From: CAYNRE01 sp964399535 | GTDB taxonomy: Bacteria > Planctomycetota > Planctomycetia > Pirellulales > CAYNRE01 | Assembly: GCA_964399535.1 (NCBI GenBank) | Contig: CAYNRE010000050.1 | Coordinates: forward strand, 35,171-99,170 | Direction of reading: 5' to 3' | DNA length: 64,000 nucleotides | Shown here: one piece after another, positions 45,707 through 54,336 of the stretch | Layout: the number at the start of each line of letters is the position of its first letter | Numbering within the stretch: position 1 is the first letter of the stretch | The notes under the pieces: generated by a model | Told to the model about the DNA's origin: nothing | Databases searched by the model: none | The model's input: the letters and a program-made list of their open reading frames with translations, nothing else | Program-made: the position numbers and the translations under genes

Positions 45707-46341
45707 GATCCGAGTGAGGAACCGCCAGAGCCAAGCGACGATAACTAGGCTTCCTTGCCTACGCGCCGCAGTACGCGACCGCTGAGTTTACGACTCGCGA
45801 CACCCGACCTCCGACTGGCCCGGTTCGCCACCCCAACTCCTTGCGGGATGGGCGCATAGCCCGAGGGCCTCTGCCAAAAACCGGAGCATAGTACGACCCC
45901 CGTCGCCAAGGGGTCAAGGCAAGAGGGAGCAGGGTTCCCCCTGGGCCTGCCGGACGAGGTTGGTGCCTTGATCCGGCGCGATCCTGGGGTGCGTGCGCAG
46001 GGGTGCACCAGTGCCTGGAGACCCCCCGCGATCGAACCGGCGCGGGAAACCCGGGACTACCAATCGCGGTAAACTGCGGAGACTAAGGGGCCTGGCGGGC
46101 ACCGGCCAGGGGCAAACCCAGGCTCTTTTTCCAGCCCGAGACGGCAAACTGCACGGGTTACACCCAATGGCGCGGCGGGTTCCCGGCTGCCAGTTGCCAA
46201 AGTCGCGCGGTTCCTTGGTTTACTTGCAAATTGCCTAGTTTATACTCGCGGCGTTTCGCGCGCCGGGGGGCCGAACCAGGGCTCGCAGGCGCGCTCGCTG
46301 GGGGACCGATCGGCCGGTAGACCTATGGGGGGGATTCGCGG
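45707..46341. other. Intergenic, 635 bp, divergent promoter region
   Basis: Non-coding spacer between the minus-strand AsmA-like gene and the plus-strand MFS gene. It includes an AT-rich core near 46210-46250 with the promoter candidate described separately. Nothing else recognisable; frames on both strands are short and compositionally non-coding. Confidence 0.5.
46219..46246 (+). promoter_or_regulatory. Candidate sigma-70-type promoter for the MFS gene
   Basis: TTTACT (46219-46224), 16 bp, TATACT (46241-46246) stands out in an otherwise GC-rich spacer. The -10 is strong, the -35 matches TTGACA at 4 of 6 positions. It would give a 5' leader of roughly 90 nt before ATG 46342. Confidence 0.35.
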
Positions 46342-47787
46342 ATGAATGCTCGCTTGCTGTTCGTTGCCAGTTGCCTGGCCTTGATTACGTCGGCTTTCAC
46401 CTTCGTGATCCGCGGCGACATTCTGCCCGAGCTGGTCCGCGAATTCGAATTGTCGCAGGCCCAAGGGGGGCTGATTCTTAGCGGCGCCTTCTTCGGCATG
46501 TTCTTTTCGATGCTGGTCGGTGCCCCACTCTGTGACTTGTTGGGGATGAAGCGGATTCTGCTGCTGGCGTTCGTCTGCCACCTGACCGGTGTGATCGGCA
46601 CCATTTTCGCGCCGCACGGCGAACTGGCCATGGCAGTCTTGTTCACCGCCACTTTTATCGCCGGATGCGGAAACGGGCTGGTTGAAATCGCGATCAACCC
46701 CTTGGCCGCCACGCTCTATCCGAAGGAAAAAACACACTACCTCAATGTGCTTCACGCCTGGTGGCCCGGCGGTTTGATTCTGGGGGGCCTGTTGGCCTGT
46801 TTCATCGGCAACGGCGTGCAGTGGTCGGCCGACGAAGCCTCGCGGTGGCCCGGCCTGGGCCTGGGGTGGCAAGCCCGGATGGCCCTGGTGCTCATCCCCG
46901 GCGTGATTTACTTCCTGATGGTGCTCACGCAGCAGTTTCCCGCCACGGAGCGGGTGGCCTCGGGCGTATCGACCGGTGAAATGTTTGCCGAAGCGTTGCG
47001 GCCGATGTTTCTGATTTGGTGCTTCTGCATGTTGCTGACCGCCTCGACCGAACTTGGGCCGCAGCAGTGGCAAGAATCGGTCATGAAGCGCACCGCCAAC
47101 GTATCTGGAACGCTGATCCTGGTTTACACCAGCGCCATGATGTTTGTGCTGCGCCACTTTGCCGGGCCGCTGGCACACCGGCTCTCGCCCGTGGGAATGC
47201 TGACCGGTTCGGCCCTGTTGGCCGGAATCGGGCTCTACCTGCTGAGCTTCGCCGACACGGCCGTCGAGGCGTTCACGTATGCCACGATCTTCGGGCTGGG
47301 CATTGCCTATTTCTGGCCCACCATGCTCGGCGTCACCGCCGAGCGTTTTCCCAAGGGGGGCGCCTTGCTCTTGGGCATCATGGGTTCGGTCGGCAACCTG
47401 GCGATTGCCGTGGTGCTGCCGGTGATGGGGTTCACCTACGACCGGTACTCGGTCCAGAGCGTGCCGGCCGAGCAGCAGGCCGTGGTCGTCACCGAAAAGG
47501 CCGACTGGGCTTTGCGGCTATTGGGCATTGCCGAGGTGAAAAAGATCGACCAAAAAGCGGCCGAATCGCTCCCCGCCGAGGGCCAGGCAGCCGTGGCGTC
47601 GGCCCAGGCCACGGGGGCCGCCATGGCCTTTCGCCTGGTCAGCCGGCTCTCAATTTTGTTGGTGGTAATCTTCGGGGCCATCGCCATCTACGATGCGGCC
47701 CGCGGGGGCTATCGGGCCGAACTGCTGCTGAGCCCCCAGGAAGAACGGGAGCTGATGGCCGGCGGCGTGCAGGCGCCTGTCGAGTAG
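46342..47787 (+). CDS. MFS transporter, FHS/FucP-like sugar carrier
   Basis: A 481-residue, twelve-helix transporter. TM1-TM3 read LLFVASCLALITSAFTFVIRGDILPELV and FELSQAQGGLILSGAFFGMFFS. GCGNGLVEIAINPLAATLYP followed by HAWWPGGLILGGLLA resembles fucose/glucose-type FHS carriers. A loop of about 60 residues (QSVPAEQQAVVVTEKADWALRLL...) precedes the last helix, followed by a hydrophilic tail. It likely imports a sugar by proton symport; the substrate is unknown. The leader has GGGGGGA just upstream of ATG 46342, and a promoter candidate lies about 100 bp upstream. Confidence 0.85.
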   Translation: MNARLLFVASCLALITSAFTFVIRGDILPELVREFELSQAQGGLILSGAFFGMFFSMLVGAPLCDLLGMKRILLLAFVCHLTGVIGTIFAPHGELAMAVLFTATFIAGCGNGLVEIAINPLAATLYPKEKTHYLNVLHAWWPGGLILGGLLACFIGNGVQWSADEASRWPGLGLGWQARMALVLIPGVIYFLMVLTQQFPATERVASGVSTGEMFAEALRPMFLIWCFCMLLTASTELGPQQWQESVMKRTANVSGTLILVYTSAMMFVLRHFAGPLAHRLSPVGMLTGSALLAGIGLYLLSFADTAVEAFTYATIFGLGIAYFWPTMLGVTAERFPKGGALLLGIMGSVGNLAIAVVLPVMGFTYDRYSVQSVPAEQQAVVVTEKADWALRLLGIAEVKKIDQKAAESLPAEGQAAVASAQATGAAMAFRLVSRLSILLVVIFGAIAIYDAARGGYRAELLLSPQEERELMAGGVQAPVE

Positions 47788-48051
47788 CTTGGATGCGTAG
47801 CCGGTCGCGGAACGCCCGCGGGTAGGTTCCTGAGCCTCCTACGATAGCACCGGCCCACTGGAACGCGCGGCCCCAGCGCCGTTGCTTGCGCTGAGGAGGG
47901 CGCGTGGGGTTGCGCCGCGCCACGCAGCGCAATTGGCCCCGCCCCGCGCCGGCGGCTTGGTGCCCTGGCGGCTTCTCGGTATCTTAACCCCAGACGGCCA
48001 GGGGGGCTCTCTCGCTCCTCAGCCCAAACGGCACCATGGGAGGGTCCGGCG

Positions 48052-48963
48052 ATGTGGGGTGTGGCGGCGGCGGTTTTGTGGAGCGCTTGCGGCGTGGAGG
48101 CCGGCTGGCAGACGGGCTCAAGCGGCGAGCTGGAGTATGTGCTGCACCTGGACGAGGCCGCCCTCGAGGCCCTGGCCCGCGGCGAAGAGATCGCCAGCGA
48201 CGTGCCGTCGGAGATTGGCACCGTGCGCGCGGTCCGGCTGCGGCGATCTGGCGAAGCGCCACCCCGGGAGGCGATTGCGCAAACGGCGCTGCGCCCCCCT
48301 GCCCCACCGCCGGGAACCCCGTTGCAGCGCACCCTGCCGGCTCCCGGACCCGGCGACACCGACGAGCCGCCCGCCGATCAGGCCTGGCGCGCCTTTCCAG
48401 AAACATCGGCCGATCAGGCCCTAACCGAAACGGGCGCCCGCGCTCAAAACATTCCTTCCAGCGTGGCGGGGAGCGCCCCCTCGGCGCTGCCCGACCCGTC
48501 GACCTGGATCAGTAACCCCAACCACTTCGCGCCGAGCCAGGCTTCGCCGATTCACCCGACGGTGGGCGCGGTGACCCGGCTTCCCCCGGTCGGCACGGGA
48601 GCGCAGGCCACGAGCCTGGCCGAACAACCGCCGGCCGGAGCGGCGGTACACGAGCGCCAGCTGGATACGCCCAGTGCCCGAGAAGATACGCCCGACGAAA
48701 AGCGAACCGCGGGCACCAGCCCCGAGCGTCCTTGGGGACCGCTGCTGGCAGCCGTGACGGCGCTCTTCGCTTCGTTCGGCGGCAATCTCTTCTTGGGTTG
48801 GACCACCTGGGGGCTGCGCACCCGTTACCGGCAATTGGTAACTCGCGTGCGGAACCGGCTGGACGAGCTGGACGGCGCCTGGCAACCGCGGGAGCGAGCC
48901 TTTGAATCGCTAGGGCGGAGTCCGCTCAGCGAGTCGCACGCTGCTCGCCGCGATCGTAGATAA
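48052..48963 (+). CDS. Hypothetical Pro/Ala-rich protein with one C-terminal membrane helix
   Basis: A 303-residue protein with no family I recognise. The N-terminus has a possible signal peptide (VAAAVLWSACGVEAGW) and a short folded-looking segment (LEYVLHLDEAALEALARGEEIASDVPSEI). Then a long Ala/Pro/Thr-rich, probably disordered stretch (about 75-225) leads to one hydrophobic helix (LLAAVTALFASFGGNLFLGWTTWGL) and a basic tail with RYRQLVTRVRNRLDELDG. This suggests a bitopic membrane protein with its long domain outside. Its last 38 bp overlap the 3' end of the convergent YhaN-like gene. Confidence 0.6.
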   Translation: MWGVAAAVLWSACGVEAGWQTGSSGELEYVLHLDEAALEALARGEEIASDVPSEIGTVRAVRLRRSGEAPPREAIAQTALRPPAPPPGTPLQRTLPAPGPGDTDEPPADQAWRAFPETSADQALTETGARAQNIPSSVAGSAPSALPDPSTWISNPNHFAPSQASPIHPTVGAVTRLPPVGTGAQATSLAEQPPAGAAVHERQLDTPSAREDTPDEKRTAGTSPERPWGPLLAAVTALFASFGGNLFLGWTTWGLRTRYRQLVTRVRNRLDELDGAWQPRERAFESLGRSPLSESHAARRDRR

Positions 48964-51900
48964 TGCGCCGTTCGCTGAATTCGCCCGCGAAATCCTGGGC
49001 GTCGTGGTCGTTTCGCATTCGCCACACCCAGCGCCAGCGCTCGCGCGGCGGCTCGGCCAGCGGCCGCGGTCGAGGCTGAGGCAGCTCGCCGAGCGAAATC
49101 GGGGACGGCTGCTCGAAGACCGGCTCGGCCACGGGAACCCTTCGCTGCGGTTCCGGAGGCTCGACAAAATCATCGCCCAGATCGGCCTGATAATGCACCA
49201 CCGTAGTGGGCGGGTTCAGTTCTTCCAGTTCGATCGGCAAAACCTGAACAGGCAGGTAGGCCTCGGTCGGCTCAGTTTCCGGGCGGCGCTTGCGGCGCCG
49301 TTCGAGTTTTATCGGCCGGCTGAGCGCGGGCTCGGGCAACACCACCGGTGCCGGCTCGGGCGCGGGGGGCGGAACGGCGCCGAACGGGGGACACCGTTCA
49401 CCGGTCAACTGGCGAACCCCTAACCCGGCCTCTTGGAAAATCTGGGCCAGATGCTCGTGGCAGGTGAAGAGCAGCACCTGGTGCCCGGCCTCGGCGAACT
49501 CGCGCAGCACGGCGACGGCCGCGCGGGCCCGGGCGCTGTCAAAATTGACCAATAGGTCGTCGAGAATCACCGGCAGCGACACGCCGCGGCGGTCGTAGGC
49601 CTCGACCAGCGCCAGGCGCAAGCTGATGAACAACTGCTCGCGGGTACCCCGGCTCAGGTCCTCGACACGGCGCACCTGGCCGTCGGCCGCCTCGACCAGA
49701 AGCGTGGCTTCGTCCAGCGGAGTCCAGATTCGCAGGTACCGCCCCTCGGTAAATCGTTCCAGGTAGCGCGAGGCGATCCGCAGCGCCTCGGGCTGGCGGT
49801 CGCGCTCGTACCGGCGCCGCACCTGGTCCAGCGTCTGGCTGGCCACGGCCAGCACCTGCCACTCCTCTTGGGCGGCGGCCAAACGAGCGTCGACCAGGGC
49901 CAACTCGAGTTGCTTGGCCGGCACGGCCGGATCCTCGGCCAAAGCCTTCCAGCGCTGGGCCATTTCGCCCCGGCGTTCGTAGAGTCGCTTGAGTTCTTGC
50001 TCGGCCTGTTGATGGCGGGTCTGGGCTTCGGTCCACTGGTGCTCGATTTCGCTGGCCCCCGCCTCGGCGAGCAACCGGCCGGCTTCGTCCGGTTCGTGCA
50101 ATTGGCCCAGGGCCAGATCGAATTCGTGCTGCCGCTGGCGATGTTCGACCTCGACCCGTTGGCGCTGGGCCAGCCGATCGAGCCGAGCGCGCAGCTCCGC
50201 CTCGTCCTTGGCCTTGGCCCTGCGCAAAAGCTGCATGCGCCGGTTGCGCCATAGCTCGTCTTGCCGGGCCAAATGTGCCAATTCGCGTTCGATTTTGTGC
50301 CGCCGCCGCTTGAGCCGCCGGCGGCGATCGAGCAGCCCTTGTTGCTCGCGCAAAATGTGATGCAGCCGCCCCAACGCCTCGGAGAGCGGTTCCTCGGCGG
50401 CCGGTTGATGTTCGCCGGGAAGCAGCGAGCGAATGCGGCTGGCGAATTCGTCGAGCGCGCGGCGCCGATCCGAAAGTTCCTCGCGGCGCACAATAAGCCG
50501 TTCGCGAGCCAGGCGGGTTTCACGATCATCGCGCAACAAATCGCGCACCTCGTTGGGGGTGCTCTTAGGGGGCAGCCCCGCCCGGGTCAGGGCCCGCTGC
50601 CACCGCTGCAAGGCTCGCCGATAGAGTTGTTGCTGTTGCTTGAAGGTGCGCCGCGGCTTGCGGGGTGCCGCGTCGGTTGCCGCGGCGGCCCCCTCTTTCG
50701 GCAGAAACTGTTCCAGCTGAGCCAAACGCTCTTCAGCGTGCTTCAGCCGGCTAACCAGCGGCCCCGAAGTTTCGGGCGTGTCGCCGCCCATGAGCTTGCG
50801 ATCCAGGTCGTCGCGTTCCTGCTGGGCCTCGCGAAACTGCTTTTCGACCAGCTTGAGCTGGCGCTGAGCCACCTCGGCATCTTGGGCCGCGCGGCGCTCC
50901 AGCGAGTATTTGGCCACACCGCCTGCGCCGGTGAGCCCCAAGCCGAGCATCATCAAAAGCCCGCCCCCGGAGCCGATGACGGTTTCGGGCAGAAGCCAGC
51001 CCGCCATGAGGGCCGCGACCCCGGCGGCTACCAGGCCGCCTGTCGTCCAGAGGGCTCGTTCCGAAAGCAGTTCGTCCTCCCAGGACTGATGCAACTGCTC
51101 GTCCAGATCGCGCCGCTGGCGGCCGAGCGAGTCGACCCGTTGCTCGAGCTGCACCCGGCGGCGGAGCAAATTCACCTGATGCCCGGCATCGGCCAGGGCC
51201 TTGGTCAGGTTGGCGGGGCGGCGCATCCGCCGCGGTTCGTCGGAATCGCGCTCTTCGGCCTGGCGCTCTTTCCGCTGCCGCTTGCGCTCCAGGGCGGCGC
51301 GGCGGGCGACACCGTAGGCCTTGCGTTGGCGGGAATACAGCCGGCCCGCCTTGCGCAGCTCGAGCAGCACCCCGCGAGTCCAAGCGCCGCGGCGCGAGGA
51401 GGAACCGCCCTCGGACGCGCGTCGGGCAACGTCGTGTCGGGTGTCGCGGTGCCGGGACGGGGTTGGGCGCGGCTCGCCAGTTCCGCGCGATTCAACCCGC
51501 GACTTCTCAACCAGGTCTTGCACCTCGGCTTCGAGCGAGGCGACCTGCCCCTCCAGCATTTCAATCAGGTCGCGCTGCTGGGTCAGGGCCTCGATCCGGG
51601 CCGATTGTCGCTCGAGCTGGGTGTCGATGGCCAGCGTTGCGGCCTCGGCGCTGAGCTGATCGCGCTCGTGCCGTAGCGAGGTGGCCCGCTGCGACAAGTC
51701 GGTCAGCCGCTTTTGAATGCGGTCGAGTCGGGTGATCTGCTGCTTGGAAACCTCGCGCGGGCTGGGGAGCCGGGCAAGCTGCCCCGCCAATTCGGCGCAC
51801 TGCTGCCATTTGGGCACCAGGGCCAGCACGGCTTCGAGCCAATCGCCTCGCTCGCGCTGCAGGCGGCTTTGCTCCTCCCAGCGGACGATTTCCTGGCTGA

Positions 51901-52657
51901 GGTTCTCCCGTTCTCGGACGAGCGAACCCTGGGCCCCACCGGCCCCTTGCAGGGCTTCGAGCTCGGCGGCGATGCGCTGCTGTTCGGCCTCGAGCTGGGC
52001 TAGCCGGCCCGACGCGTCGGCCGGGTTCCATAACCGTTCGCGCGAACGCCGGAGCTCGCGAGCCACCTCCACGACCGAAACGCGGTCGACCCCGGTCGAC
52101 AGCCCGTAGAGCAGGTCGGCGGCCGCCGTATCGGTCAGGCTGCCCAGTTCCTGAATTTCGCGCAGTCCCACGGCGAACACGTTTTCGAATACATGATCGT
52201 CGACCCCCGCCAGCAGGCTGCGCCAGAGCGAATCGCTGAGGCGCCCCCCTTCGGGCCCATACAAGTCGACCTCGCCGGCGATCGCTGCGGCGGCTTGTTC
52301 GGGGGCGGCGGTTACGGCCCAGCCGGTTTCGTGCGGGTGAGCGGCGCTTTCGCCGCCCGGGGGCTCGAACAACTCGCCGGGCCGCCGGTCGGGCGCGTAG
52401 GTGCGCACCAGCCGCACCCGGCCACGGTTGGAGTCCAATTCGATCGAGCCGCCCGAAACCAGCTTGTCGGCGGCGCTCAAGTAGCGCCTTAGCCGGGGCG
52501 TGGTGGCGCCGAAAAACATCGTTCTCAGGAACTGAAGGACCGTGGTCTTGCCGGCCTCGTTCGGGCCGTAGAACACGTTTAGCCCGGCATCGAGCTGGTC
52601 CCAGCGCAGTTTGCGCCAGGAGCCGAAGGCGGCGATTTCCAGTGCGGTCAGCTTCAT
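48926..52657 (-). CDS. YhaN/SbcC-like AAA ATPase with coiled coils
   Basis: A 1243-residue SMC-like ATPase. Walker A is GPNEAGKTT at 31-39 after MKLTALEIAAFGSWRKL. LSTGVDRVSVVEVARELRR starts the first long coiled coil. The middle holds a hydrophobic pair of helices (TTGGLVAAGVAALMAGWLL...GGGLLMMLGLGLTGAGG), as in YhaN. Coiled coils return at about 660-1030, and Walker B is SLPVILDDLLVNFDSARARAAV near 1100, followed by a Pro-rich tail. A basic insertion (about 395-470) includes the repeat-like RHDVARRASEGGSSSRRGAW. Such proteins pair with YhaO-type nucleases in DNA repair. Start ATG overlaps the YhaO-like stop by 4 bp (ATGA). Confidence 0.85.
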   Translation of the reverse strand: MKLTALEIAAFGSWRKLRWDQLDAGLNVFYGPNEAGKTTVLQFLRTMFFGATTPRLRRYLSAADKLVSGGSIELDSNRGRVRLVRTYAPDRRPGELFEPPGGESAAHPHETGWAVTAAPEQAAAAIAGEVDLYGPEGGRLSDSLWRSLLAGVDDHVFENVFAVGLREIQELGSLTDTAAADLLYGLSTGVDRVSVVEVARELRRSRERLWNPADASGRLAQLEAEQQRIAAELEALQGAGGAQGSLVRERENLSQEIVRWEEQSRLQRERGDWLEAVLALVPKWQQCAELAGQLARLPSPREVSKQQITRLDRIQKRLTDLSQRATSLRHERDQLSAEAATLAIDTQLERQSARIEALTQQRDLIEMLEGQVASLEAEVQDLVEKSRVESRGTGEPRPTPSRHRDTRHDVARRASEGGSSSRRGAWTRGVLLELRKAGRLYSRQRKAYGVARRAALERKRQRKERQAEERDSDEPRRMRRPANLTKALADAGHQVNLLRRRVQLEQRVDSLGRQRRDLDEQLHQSWEDELLSERALWTTGGLVAAGVAALMAGWLLPETVIGSGGGLLMMLGLGLTGAGGVAKYSLERRAAQDAEVAQRQLKLVEKQFREAQQERDDLDRKLMGGDTPETSGPLVSRLKHAEERLAQLEQFLPKEGAAAATDAAPRKPRRTFKQQQQLYRRALQRWQRALTRAGLPPKSTPNEVRDLLRDDRETRLARERLIVRREELSDRRRALDEFASRIRSLLPGEHQPAAEEPLSEALGRLHHILREQQGLLDRRRRLKRRRHKIERELAHLARQDELWRNRRMQLLRRAKAKDEAELRARLDRLAQRQRVEVEHRQRQHEFDLALGQLHEPDEAGRLLAEAGASEIEHQWTEAQTRHQQAEQELKRLYERRGEMAQRWKALAEDPAVPAKQLELALVDARLAAAQEEWQVLAVASQTLDQVRRRYERDRQPEALRIASRYLERFTEGRYLRIWTPLDEATLLVEAADGQVRRVEDLSRGTREQLFISLRLALVEAYDRRGVSLPVILDDLLVNFDSARARAAVAVLREFAEAGHQVLLFTCHEHLAQIFQEAGLGVRQLTGERCPPFGAVPPPAPEPAPVVLPEPALSRPIKLERRRKRRPETEPTEAYLPVQVLPIELEELNPPTTVVHYQADLGDDFVEPPEPQRRVPVAEPVFEQPSPISLGELPQPRPRPLAEPPRERWRWVWRMRNDHDAQDFAGEFSERRIIYDRGEQRATR

Positions 52658-53913
52658 CGGTCACGCTCCTCTCCGCTGAGCAGTTCCACGCCCAGGGCCG
52701 CCGCCCGCCGCGCCACGCGTCCCCGCGCCGTCGGCTCGGCCAGGTCGAGCCGCCAGGGTGGTCCGGTGCCGCCCGGCCGCTGGCCGGCCAGCGCGGCCAG
52801 GTCCCAATCCGTGGCGGTGCCCGATTCCTGAGCGGTCAATTCGCGAAGAAACTCGGCTAACATCGTCTCTTGGCTCAACAGTGTGCTGGGCCACTGGGCC
52901 GGCGGTTCCAGCTCCAGGTTCAAGCTCCAGACCGGCGCGGCCAGCTGGCCGAATTGCTCGCGAAGCCATTCGAGTAGCTCGGGCAATTGCCGGCGCCAGC
53001 GCGACCAATGCCGCGAGGTGGCCGGTGCGATCAACGTCCACTCGACAACCAGCGGGGGCCGGCTCGAGCCGCTCGTGAGCGTGGCGATGCGCTGCCGTGC
53101 GAGCCGCTCGAAATCGGCCCGGCCATGCGATTCTTCCAGCACCAGGCGTTCGCGATGCCAGCGCAGGGCGTCGGTCGGTATGAACCCAAGCTGCGGTTTT
53201 CCCGAGGCCGAAAGTTCGACCAGCGTGGCACCATGGGCCCCGGTTTCGTCGCCGCTGCGCCCCTGGGGCGTGCCACAGCTATGCACCAGCGGCGTGGCGT
53301 CGGAAAGGGTTTGACGCGTGTGCAACCCACCCCAGGCCACATAGGCTGCGCCGAGTGGCTCGATCCGGCTGGGAACCGCCCCGTAATGGGCCACGATCAG
53401 CGGCAGATGCCGCAACTCGGGCGGAGACAATGCCGGCGCGGCCGGGCCGCCCACCGGCCGCGGACCCGCCGATCCGTTGCCCGTGGGGCCATCGCCCAAC
53501 ACGCGCAAGCGGGCTAGCGGTTCGCCACGCGATTCGATTACCAGCTCGTCGGCGTCCGACAGGCGCAGCCGGTGCACATTCTCGGGGAGCCGCAGCCCAG
53601 GAGGCCAATCTTCCGCGCGGTCGACTCCGGCCAGCAGCCAGTAAACCGCGACGCGCCGCTGGGCCAGGCGGCCCATTTGCTCGATCAGAAACAGCGGGCC
53701 GCGGGGCCCCGTGGCGCTCGCGTCGAGTACGTCGCCCACCAACAAGAGAAAGTCGGCCTCTTCCTCGAGAACCGCGTCGAAAACCCGCCCGGCAGCTCGA
53801 TAGGCCGCCTCCGAGAAAACCGGTTTGAGCGTTTCGGATAGTTCTGCAACGCCGCTGGGCACCCGCTCCAGGTGCAGGTCGCTGGCGTGAACGAAACGGC
53901 ATCCCCCTGGCAT
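52654..53913 (-). CDS. YhaO/SbcD-like metallophosphoesterase
   Basis: A 419-residue protein of the DNA double-strand-break repair nuclease family. The first metal motif DxH is intact (FVHASDLHLE, D12/H14), as is the second, LLLVGDVLD. The third, GNHD, reads WLLAGVDRAED, and the late GHxH region reads YVAWGGLHTRQTL, so two of five motifs are degenerate. It may have reduced or altered nuclease activity. A YhaO-type C-terminal domain follows (about 270-419). The gene's ATG lies directly upstream of its ATPase partner (overlap of 4 bp), forming the usual two-subunit operon. Confidence 0.82.
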   Translation of the reverse strand: MPGGCRFVHASDLHLERVPSGVAELSETLKPVFSEAAYRAAGRVFDAVLEEEADFLLLVGDVLDASATGPRGPLFLIEQMGRLAQRRVAVYWLLAGVDRAEDWPPGLRLPENVHRLRLSDADELVIESRGEPLARLRVLGDGPTGNGSAGPRPVGGPAAPALSPPELRHLPLIVAHYGAVPSRIEPLGAAYVAWGGLHTRQTLSDATPLVHSCGTPQGRSGDETGAHGATLVELSASGKPQLGFIPTDALRWHRERLVLEESHGRADFERLARQRIATLTSGSSRPPLVVEWTLIAPATSRHWSRWRRQLPELLEWLREQFGQLAAPVWSLNLELEPPAQWPSTLLSQETMLAEFLRELTAQESGTATDWDLAALAGQRPGGTGPPWRLDLAEPTARGRVARRAAALGVELLSGEERDR

Positions 53914-54336
53914 AGTCCAGGCCTCCGTGCGCTGGTTTCCAAGCAGCCCCGGCGGAACCTATTGGTCCGCGGGCGCCGATTAGCCACCCTGGCCGCGTCC
54001 TGCGGCGGGCTCCACCAGGGGGGCGTCGGACGAGCCCAGAGTTTAGCCGCAAACCGGCCGTTTAGCCTATCTCGATTGTTGGGGAGGGCCGGGAAGCCAG
54101 GGCAGAGCCGGTGGTTGTCGCTCGCGGGTCGCCGAATCGCCCTCCTGCGACCCACGGCCGCTCAGGTGGGCCGCGATGCGGCAAATGCCGGCCCTGAGCC
54201 GCGGGAAGGCCCCTTTCCCGCGGACTGTAACATCCCGTTCACGGATTCGCCCGAAAGCGTGGCATGCGTCGGGTCGCACGTCCAACCGCAGCCCCGGTTG
54301 CCCCCCCTCTGGACTAGTACGATACGGAGCCCTGCC
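53914..54336. other. Intergenic, 423 bp, with a perfect 9-bp hairpin at 54199-54223
   Basis: Divergent spacer between the YhaO-like and acetyltransferase genes. CCGCGGGAA (54199-54207) pairs with TTCCCGCGG (54215-54223) across a 7-nt loop, about 110 bp before the acetyltransferase ATG. It is followed by no T-run, so an intrinsic terminator is unlikely; a leader structure or protein site is possible. Confidence 0.45.
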
